Positions 7,141 through 14,307 of a stretch of DNA of 14,881 nt are shown here, piece after piece. The translations under genes were made by a program, and so were the position numbers. The stretch covers positions 1 through 14,881 of the forward strand of contig JACRGU010000148.1 of the NCBI GenBank assembly GCA_016212245.1, written 5' to 3'. The DNA is from Nitrospirota bacterium. Lineage in GTDB: Bacteria; Nitrospirota; Thermodesulfovibrionia; Thermodesulfovibrionales; SM23-35. A model generated the notes under the pieces. That model did not search any database, was not told the origin of the DNA, and saw only the letters and a list, made by a program, of their open reading frames with translations. The stretch's first letter is position 1. The number at the start of each line of letters is the position of its first letter.

Positions 7141-7264
7141 GCGAATTTTGCGGAGCAAAATTCGCAGTGAATAGTTAGTAGTGAATAGTGTTTAGTGAAG
7201 TGAAAATTTTATTTAATTTTGATTTATACTAATAACTGATCGCTGTTCACTAATCACTGTTGAC
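7141..7264 (+). repeat. Structured spacer element, copy A (hairpin plus inverted heptamer arms)
   Basis: This 124-bp element fills the spacer between tRNA-Arg(TCT) and tRNA-His. It starts with a perfect hairpin, GCGAATTTTGC / GCAAAATTCGC with loop GGA (7141-7165). Next come five forward heptamers (agtgaat, agttagt, agtgaat, agtgttt, agtgaag; 7166-7200), an AT-rich linker, and five heptamers in reverse orientation (7224-7258, units ending in ACT). The two heptamer arms can pair as a long imperfect stem. It begins 2 nt after the tRNA CCA, as does copy B. Confidence 0.75.
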
Positions 7265-7341
7265 GGTGAGTGTAGCTCAATGGTTAGAGCACTGGACTGT
7301 GGCTCCAGGTGTTGGGGGTTCAAGTCCCCTCACTCACCCCA
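7265..7341 (+). tRNA. tRNA-His, anticodon GTG
   Basis: Acceptor arms GTGAGTG (7266-7272) and CACTCAC (7331-7337) pair. The genome encodes the extra 5' G (7265) opposite C73, the identity element of tRNA-His. CCA is encoded (7339-7341). The anticodon stem is CTGGA/TCCAG with loop CTGTGGC, giving GTG. Confidence 0.96.
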
Positions 7342-7342
7342 A

Positions 7343-7460
7343 CCGAAATTTGCTCTGCAAATTTCGGTGATTAGTTAATAGTGATTAGTGAACAGTGTAA
7401 GATTGATGATATTTATTTTTTTACTGACAACTGATCACTATTCACTAATAACTGTAGTCA
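7343..7460 (+). repeat. Structured spacer element, copy B
   Basis: This 118-bp element fills the spacer between tRNA-His and tRNA-Arg(CCG), with the same plan as copy A. It has a perfect hairpin, CCGAAATTTGC / GCAAATTTCGG with loop TCT (7343-7367), then forward heptamers (agttaat, agtgatt, agtgaac, agtgtaa; to 7400), an AT-rich linker, and reverse heptamers (gacaact, gatcact, attcact, aataact; 7426-7453). It begins 2 nt after the CCA of tRNA-His. Stem bases differ from copy A in a compensated way (for example G-C becomes C-G at the outer pair), so structure rather than sequence is kept. Confidence 0.75.
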
Positions 7461-7462
7461 GT

Positions 7463-7536
7463 GCGCCTGTAGCTCAGTGGATTAGAGCATCGGCCTCCGG
7501 AGCCGAGGGTCGGAGGTTCGAATCCTCTCAGGCGCG
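7463..7536 (+). tRNA. tRNA-Arg, anticodon CCG
   Basis: Acceptor arms GCGCCTG/CAGGCGC are identical to those of tRNA-Arg(TCT). The anticodon stem is TCGGC/GCCGA with loop CTCCGGA, giving CCG, which reads CGG. The discriminator is G. The next bases are CGA, so CCA is not encoded, unlike the other tRNAs here, and would have to be added by nucleotidyltransferase. Confidence 0.95.
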
Positions 7537-7548
7537 CGAGAAAGAAAT

Positions 7549-7624
<76 letters not shown>

Positions 7625-7627
7625 TCT

Positions 7628-7702
7628 GCCGGTGTAGCTCAGAGGCAGAGCAGCTGATTCGTAATCAGCTGGTCGGGGGTTCGACTCTCCCCACCGGCTC
7701 CA
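7628..7702 (+). tRNA. tRNA-Thr, anticodon CGT
   Basis: A 75-nt cloverleaf with encoded CCA. Acceptor arms GCCGGTG/CACCGGC pair fully; the discriminator is T. The anticodon stem is GCTGA/TCAGC with loop TTCGTAA, giving CGT, which reads ACG. It lies 3 nt after tRNA-Lys and is the last gene of the cluster. Confidence 0.95.
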
Positions 7703-7704
7703 GA

Positions 7705-7747
7705 TTTTACTAACAACTAAAAACTATTTATTAATAACTGCTGTAAC
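7705..7747 (+). repeat. Degenerate heptamer repeat, reverse orientation
   Basis: Units ttttact, aacaact, aaaaact, atttatt, aataact follow directly after tRNA-Thr. They are the reverse-strand form of the AGTGAAT family, here without a partner hairpin. No U-tract terminator is visible; an AAAAAATTTTTT tract follows near 7755, so where the tRNA transcript ends is unclear. Confidence 0.55.
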
Positions 7748-7785
7748 TGGCATAAAAAATTTTTTCTCAGGCCTTCACTTTTGGC

Positions 7786-7814
7786 TTGACAAAAGGATTT
7801 CTTCTTGATACTGT
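7786..7814 (+). promoter_or_regulatory. Putative hup promoter
   Basis: TTGACA (7786-7791) is a perfect -35. Seventeen bp later, TACTGT (7809-7814) keeps the three most conserved -10 positions (T, A and final T). The predicted start near 7821 gives a leader of about 50 nt ending in the strong Shine-Dalgarno aaggggggaag before the HU ATG. Confidence 0.55.
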
Positions 7815-7872
7815 TATCTTAGCTTTTTATTATCTCTTGAATAAAATAAATAAATGAAAGGGGGGAAGATTA

Positions 7873-8145
7873 ATGACAAAGGCGGAGCTTATTGACAAGA
7901 TAGCTTCAGGTGCAGGGCTCAGCAAGGCAGATGCATCCAAAACGCTGGATGCTACCCTGAATTCTATCAGGGCAGCATTAAAGAAAGGACAGAAGGTCAC
8001 CCTCGTCGGTTTCGGGACCTTCTCAGTTGTTAAAAGAAAGTCCAGAAAAGGCCGTAATCCAAGGACTGGAGAGGTTATCACAATCCCTGCTGCCAAGACA
8101 CCGAAGTTCAGTTCCGGCAAGGCGCTCAAAGACGCAGTAAGGTAA
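7873..8145 (+). CDS. hup: Nucleoid DNA-binding protein HU
   Basis: Small histone-like protein that bends and compacts DNA as a dimer. The 90-residue length is exactly that of the HU family. N-terminal helices (MTKAELIDKIASGAGLSKAD) precede the conserved core VGFGTFSVVKRKSRKGRNP (45-63) and the DNA-contact arm with RNPRTGEVITIPAAKTPKF (61-79), which contains the minor-groove-inserting proline region. IHF subunits are close relatives but usually longer; HU is the better match. The start is ATG at 7873, with a strong purine-rich Shine-Dalgarno. It is monocistronic and ends in a hairpin followed by a shared terminator. Confidence 0.95.
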   Translation: MTKAELIDKIASGAGLSKADASKTLDATLNSIRAALKKGQKVTLVGFGTFSVVKRKSRKGRNPRTGEVITIPAAKTPKFSSGKALKDAVR

Positions 8146-8171
8146 CTTTTAATATTTAAATTAGGAGGCGA

Positions 8172-8199
8172 CAATTTACCACCAGAGGTTGGTAAATTG
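8172..8199 (+). repeat. Hairpin downstream of hup
   Basis: Perfect 10-bp arms CAATTTACCA and TGGTAAATTG with an 8-nt loop, 26 bp after the hup stop. No U-tract follows, so it is more likely an mRNA 3'-end stabiliser than a terminator by itself. Confidence 0.6.
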
Positions 8200-8213
8200 C
8201 ACAGTGCATATAA

Positions 8214-8250
8214 AAAGGGATATCTGGTGTCTCAGATATCCCTTTTTTTG
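8214..8250. terminator. Bidirectional intrinsic terminator between hup and the dsr operon
   Basis: Perfect 13-bp stem AAAGGGATATCTG / CAGATATCCCTTT (8214-8226 and 8233-8245) with a 6-nt loop. On the plus strand the right arm runs into seven Ts, ending hup. On the minus strand the other arm runs into five Ts, ending the ferredoxin/dsr transcript 15 nt after the ferredoxin stop. Confidence 0.88.
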
Positions 8251-8264
8251 ATATAGGTAATTTC

Positions 8265-8450
8265 TTACATCTCCTTGAGTGTTATTGCCTCGTTCGGACA
8301 TTCAGCAAGACAGCTCTCGCAACCCTCACATGCGTCTCCATTAACAACGACGCATTTGCCATTCTCTACCTTAAATACCTCCACAGGACATATATCTGCA
8401 CACTTTCCCTCTCCCGTGCATTTCTCAGGATCAATTGTTACAATCCACAC
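8265..8450 (-). CDS. Small ferredoxin of the dsr operon, one cluster site altered
   Basis: Soluble two-cluster ferredoxin of 61 residues, last gene of the dsr operon. Site 1 is C11-TG-E14-GK-C17-ADI-C21-P: the second cysteine of the usual CxxCxxCxxxCP is Glu, so this site has three cysteines and may hold a 3Fe-4S cluster or a 4Fe-4S cluster with a carboxylate ligand. Site 2 is complete (C41, C44, C47, C51). As I recall, ferredoxins with CTGDGxC at this position are found with dsr genes in other sulfate reducers. The start is GTG at 8450-8448, preceded by aaggaggtgagg. It lies 40 bp after dsrP, with a terminator behind it. A role as a cytoplasmic electron carrier near DsrAB/DsrMKJOP is inferred from context. 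Confidence 0.9.
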   Translation of the reverse strand: MWIVTIDPEKCTGEGKCADICPVEVFKVENGKCVVVNGDACEGCESCLAECPNEAITLKEM

Positions 8451-8490
8451 TTTAAAACCTCACCTCCTTAACTCAATTTAACCCGTAGGT

Positions 8491-9684
8491 TTATTTAAAA
8501 AGTTTAACCTGCTTTTCACCATACTTATCATAGACTACCTCTTCCTTGACTGATACAGCTACTTTATAAAGGAGGGTGAGTATTAAGAACCCAATTGCCC
8601 AAACCCCGAGGGTGATTAATGTCTCAGGTATTGTAGGCCAATACTCCGTTACTCTTTCAAGAGGGTTTGGTATAAATCCACCCACAACCAGACCAAATCC
8701 CTTATCAATCCATAAAGAGGTAAATACCACAACAGCAGCCACTGCTAAGGTGCTTTCATTTCTGCGCGTCTTAGGGTTAATTAAGAGGATAAGGGCAATA
8801 ACTGCAAGTATGCTGGAAATCCACATCATTGGAACAAGTTTTCCGTGTCCTTCCAGCCCAGCATAGAGATACTGGAAAGGATGCATATGCCCCGGGATAT
8901 TACTGTAAAGGCCGGTAAAGAGTTCAAATCCAAGGAAGAGTACATTTAAAATCATAGTATAAGTGATAGTCTTTCCAAGGGTTTGGATGGCTTCTCTGCC
9001 AGGATCAAAATTGGTGAACCTTCTTACAATCAGGCTTATGATGATGATAAGAGCGGGTCCAGAAGCAAAGGCTGAGGCTAAGAACCGGGCTGCCATGATA
9101 GCGGTTAGCCATAAGTGCCTTCCTGGGAGGCCGGAGTAAAGAAAGGCTGTCACTATATGGATACTTGGTGCCCACGCAATAGCAATGTATATAAAGGGCT
9201 TTATCCATTTAGGCGGTGGCACCTCCTTACGCTCCGCACCTAAGACTGTCCAGCCGACAAGAATATTAAGGAGGAGATAACCACTTAAAACAACAGCATC
9301 CCAGAACATGACAGAATTAGGAGTTGGATGGAGTATTACATTCATGATTCGAAACGGTTGACCTAAATCCACAAAGATAAACAGGAGGCACATTATAACA
9401 GAAGGAACGGCTAAAAATTCTGCCAAGACAGTAATCCTGCCATATTTTTTATAGTTATGAAGGTAATAAGGCAGGACTACCATAACTGCTGCTGCTGCTA
9501 CTCCAACGAGAAAGGTAAACTGCCCAATATAGAAACCCCAGGAGACATCCCTGTTCATGCCTGTTATCCCCAGGCCGTAAGTATATTGCCTCATATAGGC
9601 AATGAACCCTACTCCAATTATACTAAGCAGTATAAATACCCATACCCAGTATCTCCGACTTCCGGTTAGCGCCTTCTCAAACAT
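8491..9684 (-). CDS. dsrP: DsrP, NrfD-family integral membrane quinone-interacting subunit
   Basis: Polytopic membrane subunit of the DsrMKJOP complex, thought to exchange electrons between menaquinol and the periplasmic proteins DsrO/DsrJ. The 397 residues are strongly hydrophobic, with about ten predicted helices (for example 13-30, 53-74, 90-106, 127-149, 163-183, 206-221, 238-258, 285-303, 311-328, 357-373). NrfD/PsrC-type features include FVDLGQPFRIMNV (about 104-116) after the third helix. Length is right for DsrP. The start is ATG at 9684 with ggaggtaacgaaa upstream, and it overlaps the end of dsrO by 8 bp. There are no Fe-S motifs, as expected for this family. Confidence 0.93.
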   Translation of the reverse strand: MFEKALTGSRRYWVWVFILLSIIGVGFIAYMRQYTYGLGITGMNRDVSWGFYIGQFTFLVGVAAAAVMVVLPYYLHNYKKYGRITVLAEFLAVPSVIMCLLFIFVDLGQPFRIMNVILHPTPNSVMFWDAVVLSGYLLLNILVGWTVLGAERKEVPPPKWIKPFIYIAIAWAPSIHIVTAFLYSGLPGRHLWLTAIMAARFLASAFASGPALIIIISLIVRRFTNFDPGREAIQTLGKTITYTMILNVLFLGFELFTGLYSNIPGHMHPFQYLYAGLEGHGKLVPMMWISSILAVIALILLINPKTRRNESTLAVAAVVVFTSLWIDKGFGLVVGGFIPNPLERVTEYWPTIPETLITLGVWAIGFLILTLLYKVAVSVKEEVVYDKYGEKQVKLFK

Positions 9685-10474
9685 TTTCGTTACCTCCTAT
9701 TATGTAGTAAACACTGGGCTCTGTTCCAAGCTCGGGTTTACGCCGAATGGTATAGGTTGAGCTGAGAATCTTCCTTACCTCTGAATTCGGGTCTCCAAGG
9801 TCACCGAAGATCAAACCACCATTGGACTCCTCCACACATGCAGGTTTAAGACCCTTAGCAAGTCTTTCATAACAGAGGGTGCACTTTTCAACGACACCAA
9901 TCATCCTCGTTGGGAATTCCTTATTCTCCTCCTTGATAAAAGGCCGAGGGTCTCTCCAGTTGAAGCTTCTTGCTCCAAAAGGACACGCTGCCATACAGAA
10001 CCTGCATCCAATACAGCGATGCATATCCATCATGACTATTCCATCTTCTCTCTTAAATGTGGCCTTGGTGGGACAGACCCTCACGCACATAGGTCTTTCG
10101 CAATGATTGCAGAGCAGAAGGAAGGGTTTATGTTTTATATCCTCTGGCATGTATTTATGTTCCTGGCCAGGGAATGCATGCTCAAATGTATCGGTCCATA
10201 TCCATTTGACCTCATGCTTTGGATTTTCAATGTCAGGAACATTATGGATACGATGGCATGCATCCATAACCCTTTTGTAATCATCTGCTGTCCTGAACTT
10301 TCTTGTATCAATGACCATCGCCCATCTTTTTGCTACCAAGGCTTCAAGACCGGGTAAGACCCTTGCAGCCTCAACTCCACGGTTTAGAATCTCATTAATA
10401 GCCCAGGGGGCCCCGATTCCTGCTACAGTGGAGATCCCTGCTATTTTTAAGAATTCTCTTCTGTTGATACTCAT
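9677..10474 (-). CDS. dsrO: DsrO, periplasmic Tat-exported iron-sulfur subunit
   Basis: Periplasmic ferredoxin-like subunit passing electrons between DsrP and DsrJ. I place the start at the ATG at 10474-10472, overlapping the dsrJ stop as ATGA; a longer upstream frame exists but lies wholly within dsrJ and would hide the signal peptide. From this start the protein has 265 residues and begins MSINRREFLKIAGISTVAG, a twin-arginine signal (R5, R6). Cluster motifs are C122/C125/C130/C134, C154/C157/C160/C164, and a group C198/C201 with C213 plus possibly C73. They resemble the NrfC/PsrB family. Cofactors would be loaded in the cytoplasm before Tat export. The gene also overlaps dsrP by 8 bp. Confidence 0.93.
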   Translation of the reverse strand: MSINRREFLKIAGISTVAGIGAPWAINEILNRGVEAARVLPGLEALVAKRWAMVIDTRKFRTADDYKRVMDACHRIHNVPDIENPKHEVKWIWTDTFEHAFPGQEHKYMPEDIKHKPFLLLCNHCERPMCVRVCPTKATFKREDGIVMMDMHRCIGCRFCMAACPFGARSFNWRDPRPFIKEENKEFPTRMIGVVEKCTLCYERLAKGLKPACVEESNGGLIFGDLGDPNSEVRKILSSTYTIRRKPELGTEPSVYYIIGGNENV

Positions 10475-10875
10475 GTTTCCTTCTCCTTCGGCTCGATATG
10501 GCATTTCCAGCAGTAAGGCTTTACTGCCGCATAGTTGTGACATTCATCGCAAAATTTCTTCTTATTAGAATGGCATTTCATACATGTATTCTGAAGACTT
10601 ATCTCAAACTCCTTCCCAGCATCATTCACATAAATCCTGTTTCCATAGCGGACAACAGAATCCCTCCAGCCATTAAGAAGTTGCATGTGTCCAGCCTTCA
10701 TAAATTCCTTCGGCTCTACACATCGCCTCTCATTCTCCGGAAATTTCTGAATCTCAGGTGTATCGAGTTTCGGATCCGGCTTAGTAACCGCTTTCCCAAA
10801 ATTATTGTAAAAAGGAAATGTCACAAAGGCAGCAAAGATAATAAGACCTATAATGATATTTCTGCTGTTATACAT
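10471..10875 (-). CDS. dsrJ: DsrJ, periplasmic triheme cytochrome c
   Basis: Membrane-anchored small triheme cytochrome of the Dsr complex, 134 residues. An N-terminal hydrophobic segment (about 7-24) is an uncleaved anchor or signal. Three CXXCH heme sites are present: C98-C101-H102, C109-C112-H113 and C122-C125-H126. C52 (in ERRCVEP) is the likely cysteine axial ligand that gives DsrJ its unusual His/Cys heme, known from Allochromatium; H63 may be another axial ligand. Length matches the family. It overlaps dsrK by 8 bp (ATGTATAA) and dsrO by 4 bp, so translation is tightly coupled. Its exact reaction is still debated. Confidence 0.95.
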   Translation of the reverse strand: MYNSRNIIIGLIIFAAFVTFPFYNNFGKAVTKPDPKLDTPEIQKFPENERRCVEPKEFMKAGHMQLLNGWRDSVVRYGNRIYVNDAGKEFEISLQNTCMKCHSNKKKFCDECHNYAAVKPYCWKCHIEPKEKET

Positions 10876-12505
10876 CTCCCTTCGCCTCCTTCCCTAAAAG
10901 GGGTTCACCACGCATATCAATTGTCCTCTCCTTCTCCCCCTTCATCACAAGGGCATTCGCAACCATCTCGTGAGTGCCTGTGACGCCCACCCCTGGGACC
11001 CAGTAATCCATCAGTGCGGGAAGGGCGGCCCTATCAATCGCACAAATATTAGCCAGCATGTTCACACCATATTTCTCATGAACATACCGCACTGCATTTG
11101 CCCTAGGAAAGCCTCCCCTCATTCTCAACTCCATATTCTCCCCTGCATTTAACCCTGAGCCGCTTCCACAGCAGAAAGTCTGCTCTCTGATAGTATTTGG
11201 CGGCATCTCATAGAAATTGTTGCACACATTCTTGATGATATACCTCGGCTCTTCAAGGAATCCCATGGCCCTCGAGGTGTTACAGGAGTCATGAAAGGTC
11301 ACCTTAAGGTGATCGTTTCTGCTCGGATCCAGTTTTAGTTTGCCATGCCTGATGAGATCAGCAGTAAATTCGCAGATATGAACCATCTTCGTGGATTTTG
11401 CATTCTCGAATTTTGTGCCTGTAATAGGGGAGACCGGTTCCTCAAGGAAATCTGTTGGGCCCCACCATGTATCCAGATATTGATTGATAAGCCTCCACAT
11501 ATGGCCGCATTCTCCCCCGAGGATCCATTTCACCTTCAACCTCTTGGCTTCAGCGTATATTTTGTAGTGGAGCCTTTTTGCCCATTCATTCGAGGTGAAA
11601 AAGCCGAAGTTTCCGCCCTCGGAGGCGAGGGAGGACCAGGTGTAGTCGAGCCCGAGCTCATGGAAAATCATGAGCTCGCCCATACATGTGAAAGTGCCAG
11701 GGTCAGCAAAGAAATCGCCAGAAGGCCCAACAAAGAGTATCTCGGCACCCTTCCTGTTAATGGTTGGCTCCACCTTGATGCCTGTTATTGTCTTTATATC
11801 GGCTGCGAATGTATCGAGTGTATCCTTTAGTGTATGGGGCAGAATGCCGAGGTGATTTCCTGACCTGTAACAATTCACCACAGGCCCGGCAATCCAGTCA
11901 GTTATTAACCCTAAATTATATAGAAGTTCTCTTACAATTATCGTGACCTCTGCTGTGTCAATCCCGTAAGGGCAGAAGGCTGAGCAGCGACGACACTCTG
12001 TGCACTGATAGGCATAGTACCATAACTCCTTAAGTACATCATATGTAAGTTCTCTTGCTCCGGCAATCCTCCCAAGGTATTTTCCCCCTGCTGTGAAATA
12101 CTTTCTATACACTGACCTGAGAAGCTCAGCCCTCAAGATAGGCATATTCTTTGGGTCTCCTGAGCCAATGAAGAAGTGGCACTTGTCAGCACATGCACCA
12201 CATCTCACACAGATATCCATAAAAAGCCGGAAAGAGCGATATTTCCTGAGCCTATCCTCCATCCCTTCTAAGAATATCTCTCTCCAGTTTTCAGGCAGCT
12301 TCCAATCCTTATCTTTTGACGACCATTCCCGCTGGTTCGGGGATTCAAGGGCTTTAATGTTTTTTATTGTCGCACCATAGCAATACGTGCCTGGTTTGAA
12401 TTCAACAAGGGTATCCATCCACCCCTTTTGAGGAGGTTTGTAATCTATCTTTGAGAGTTCATCTGGATAAGGAACTCCTTTCGGAACCTTTGGTTTCACT
12501 GCCAT
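10868..12505 (-). CDS. dsrK: DsrK, HdrD-like catalytic Fe-S subunit
   Basis: Cytoplasm-facing catalytic subunit of DsrMKJOP, related to heterodisulfide reductase HdrD, and thought to act on the DsrC trisulfide. In 545 residues there are two 4Fe-4S motifs (C99/C102/C105/C109 and C168/C171/C174/C178). A C-terminal CCG region follows: GECGH (C333), HDSCN (C408), FCCGSG (C445, C446) and NICAID (C488). These CCG cysteines should hold the special noncubane-type catalytic cluster. Length and motif spacing fit DsrK. It lies 3 bp after dsrM and overlaps dsrJ by 8 bp. The ATG start at 12505 is preceded by AAAAGGAGT. Confidence 0.95.
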   Translation of the reverse strand: MAVKPKVPKGVPYPDELSKIDYKPPQKGWMDTLVEFKPGTYCYGATIKNIKALESPNQREWSSKDKDWKLPENWREIFLEGMEDRLRKYRSFRLFMDICVRCGACADKCHFFIGSGDPKNMPILRAELLRSVYRKYFTAGGKYLGRIAGARELTYDVLKELWYYAYQCTECRRCSAFCPYGIDTAEVTIIVRELLYNLGLITDWIAGPVVNCYRSGNHLGILPHTLKDTLDTFAADIKTITGIKVEPTINRKGAEILFVGPSGDFFADPGTFTCMGELMIFHELGLDYTWSSLASEGGNFGFFTSNEWAKRLHYKIYAEAKRLKVKWILGGECGHMWRLINQYLDTWWGPTDFLEEPVSPITGTKFENAKSTKMVHICEFTADLIRHGKLKLDPSRNDHLKVTFHDSCNTSRAMGFLEEPRYIIKNVCNNFYEMPPNTIREQTFCCGSGSGLNAGENMELRMRGGFPRANAVRYVHEKYGVNMLANICAIDRAALPALMDYWVPGVGVTGTHEMVANALVMKGEKERTIDMRGEPLLGKEAKGDV

Positions 12506-12508
12506 TTT

Positions 12509-13507
12509 TTACTCCTTTTCTACTGGTATCCCAGCATCTTTCATAAATTTCCTGAATTCGTCCTCATATGCCTCGTATGTATGAACCTTGACAGGGTAAT
12601 TCCATGGATTGATGTGTCTTTTCATGCGGTTGTTATTCGCCAGGTTTCTCGTAGGACTGAGGAAGACCCCTGCCATGTGTACAAGCTTGCTAAAGGGAAA
12701 ATATGCAAACAGAGTGCAGATAAGAAACAGATGGATGTAAAAAAGAATACCTATTCCCTCAAGTACCTTGGGGTCAGGATTAAAACTGATCAACCCCATT
12801 GTTAATACCTTGACATCCACAACAGGCACCTTGAAAAAATATCTCATAAGAATTCCGGAAGAAGCTATACCGAAAATCAAAAAGAGAGGGAAATAGTCAG
12901 AGGCAAGGGAGATGTATCTTACCTCTGGTATAAAGATCCTTCTAAGGAAGAGATAGGTTACAGCCAATAGAAGCACTATACCACTCACAAATAGCAAAGG
13001 CACTCCTATCTGGAGGAACCCATCAATACTCTCAAGTAAAGGCACAAAGAAAAGTACAGGTTCCGTAAAGAGCCTGAAGTGTCTTAATATGATAACAAAA
13101 AATGACCAGTGAAGCGCTAACCCTGCTAACCAGAGCCACTTAGCCGAACCATAAACAAGCTTAGCCCCTTCCCTCAATTCGAACTTTGCGTTCCTGAACA
13201 GGGAACGGAAGAGAAGTACCTCAAGCGCCATCCTTCCGATAACACCGAGTGTGGTGGAAGGATTATCGAGCTTACTGTCTTTTATCCATGGTAGGGATTT
13301 CTGCTGTCCGCAGGTTGTTGGTATACGGAATGGCACAGGTGACCGACTCCATCTAACCACACGATAAATAATACCGACGATGAATGTGAGAATAGCTATA
13401 TAGGGTATGATAATTCCGAAGAGGAAATGCAGATTTGCAGCCTTCACCCCTACCCATGCAATCAGAACAAGTATTATAACTACAAAGAAGGAAAATAAAG
13501 TTCCCAT
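12509..13507 (-). CDS. dsrM: DsrM, membrane cytochrome b (NarI-like)
   Basis: Diheme cytochrome b that oxidises or reduces menaquinone and exchanges electrons with DsrK. The 332 residues contain about six helices (3-21, 29-49, 122-143, 168-188, 203-222, 250-270). Histidines suited to heme b ligation are H133 and H143 in ALHWSFFVIILRHFR, H259 in FYIHLF and H277 in LVHMAG. The N-terminal two-helix extension before the NarI-like core, and the hydrophilic C-terminus, are as expected for DsrM. The ATG start at 13507 has agaggtggtggtgag upstream, 17 bp after the RsbRD-like gene. It heads the dsrMKJOP core. Confidence 0.93.
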   Translation of the reverse strand: MGTLFSFFVVIILVLIAWVGVKAANLHFLFGIIIPYIAILTFIVGIIYRVVRWSRSPVPFRIPTTCGQQKSLPWIKDSKLDNPSTTLGVIGRMALEVLLFRSLFRNAKFELREGAKLVYGSAKWLWLAGLALHWSFFVIILRHFRLFTEPVLFFVPLLESIDGFLQIGVPLLFVSGIVLLLAVTYLFLRRIFIPEVRYISLASDYFPLFLIFGIASSGILMRYFFKVPVVDVKVLTMGLISFNPDPKVLEGIGILFYIHLFLICTLFAYFPFSKLVHMAGVFLSPTRNLANNNRMKRHINPWNYPVKVHTYEAYEDEFRKFMKDAGIPVEKE

Positions 13508-13524
13508 CTCACCACCACCTCTTT

Positions 13525-14142
13525 CTATTTTAAGTTAACAATGTCATCAACATCCTTGAAATTCGGTTTCTGTCCCTCTCCTGAATTATCCTGTCCTGAA
13601 TTTAATTCAGGAGAATTCAGGACAGGATCATCCTGAACTTGATTCAGGATCAGATTTGCCCTTTGCAATAATCTGAAGGTCATATTTCTCACCTCATTCG
13701 CCTTGAGCTCATAGATCTTCTCACGACATTTCATATATATATCAAAGGACAAAAAGGCAAGTTCATCTATTTTAGACTCAAGTTCTAACAGCTCTTCAGC
13801 AATCCCATCTTCGCCGATCTCATTTTTTAGCTCTTCTCTAATTACTTTCTTTAGAAGGAAGATAAAAGAAATAGCCTGGGAAGGGGTAAAATCCTGAACT
13901 GCCCTTATTCTGATAATACCGTCGAGAAATGGAGAGACCCTTTCAGAATCAATCCCATTAAGGAGTCCCTCGAAGATACCCTCTATTCCCTGGTAAATCG
14001 TATACCCCACCGGATTAGTGAATTGGTTCTTTTGCTTTTTCAAAAAGCTTGAAGTGTCAGCAGGATAAGTCTCCAGTATCACATCGAACCACCTTTCCAG
14101 TATGATAGATCTCTTTTCTGATAGGAGATTATTCAGCTCCAT
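13525..14142 (-). CDS. RsbRD N-terminal-domain-like protein of the dsr operon
   Basis: A soluble, probably helical 205-residue protein. Residues about 5-160 resemble the RsbRD N-terminal (RsbT co-antagonist-like) domain: ILERWFDVILETYPADTSSF, then FTNPVGYTIYQGIEGIFEGL and a long helical stretch. The C-terminal STAS domain of true Rsb regulators is absent. I recall such stand-alone domains upstream of dsrM in other sulfate reducers; its function there is not established. Residues 164-190 are encoded by palindromic repeat DNA (13588-13650) and are low-complexity (LNQVQDDPVLNSPEL), so the natural domain probably ends near 163. The ATG start at 14142 is not ideally spaced from ggaaggagtg. It lies between dsrC and dsrM, so co-transcription is likely. 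Confidence 0.8.
   Translation of the reverse strand: MELNNLLSEKRSIILERWFDVILETYPADTSSFLKKQKNQFTNPVGYTIYQGIEGIFEGLLNGIDSERVSPFLDGIIRIRAVQDFTPSQAISFIFLLKKVIREELKNEIGEDGIAEELLELESKIDELAFLSFDIYMKCREKIYELKANEVRNMTFRLLQRANLILNQVQDDPVLNSPELNSGQDNSGEGQKPNFKDVDDIVNLK
13588..13650. repeat. Two palindromic repeats inside the RsbRD-like gene
   Basis: The first has perfect 15-bp arms ATCCTGTCCTGAATT (13588-13602) and AATTCAGGACAGGAT (13614-13628) with an 11-nt loop. The second has perfect 8-bp arms ATCCTGAA (13630-13637) and TTCAGGAT (13643-13650) with loop CTTGA. Both are translated on the minus strand as part of the C-terminal tail. The sequence type (CTGAATTCAGGA / CTGAACTTGATTCAG) is that of a widespread dispersed repeat often mis-called as genes. 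Confidence 0.8.
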
Positions 14143-14307
14143 ATCCAGTCTATATCACTCCTTCCACCTTCAAACCGAATCCACATCTGTTCGAAATCGT
14201 TGACACGCCCCTCCCCCTCAAGGTAAAAAGTGGAAATAAAGTAGTGAATAGTCAGTAGCCCTTTCCTACCTGCTACAAACTACTTACTACCCTCTTATAA
14301 TTGTCTA
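14143..14307. other. dsrC to RsbRD-like intergenic region
   Basis: 165 bp without a gene. It contains heptamer-type repeats of the AGTGAAT family in both orientations (14243-14256 forward; roughly 14270-14292 reverse), the same family that flanks the tRNAs. No convincing terminator or promoter is visible, so dsrC and the downstream genes may share a transcript. Confidence 0.5.

Noticed and set aside
7741..7770. Terminator for the tRNA cluster at the AAAAAATTTTTT tract
   Set aside because: No GC-rich stem precedes the T run, so I cannot support an intrinsic terminator there.
8161..8200. Shine-Dalgarno-like ttaggagg downstream of hup suggesting a small gene
   Set aside because: No ATG/GTG/TTG-started frame of useful length follows before the hairpin and terminator.
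10475..10543. Upstream start for dsrO giving a 23-residue longer protein
   Set aside because: The extension lies wholly within dsrJ and would bury the twin-arginine signal; the ATGA overlap start gives a normal Tat leader.
10498..10983. Long plus-strand reading frames opposite dsrO, dsrJ and dsrK, and similar ones at 945-1259, 1908-2324 and 11345-11830
   Set aside because: They lie antisense to genes with clear family motifs, have no domain signal of their own and lack ribosome binding sites; they are shadow frames.
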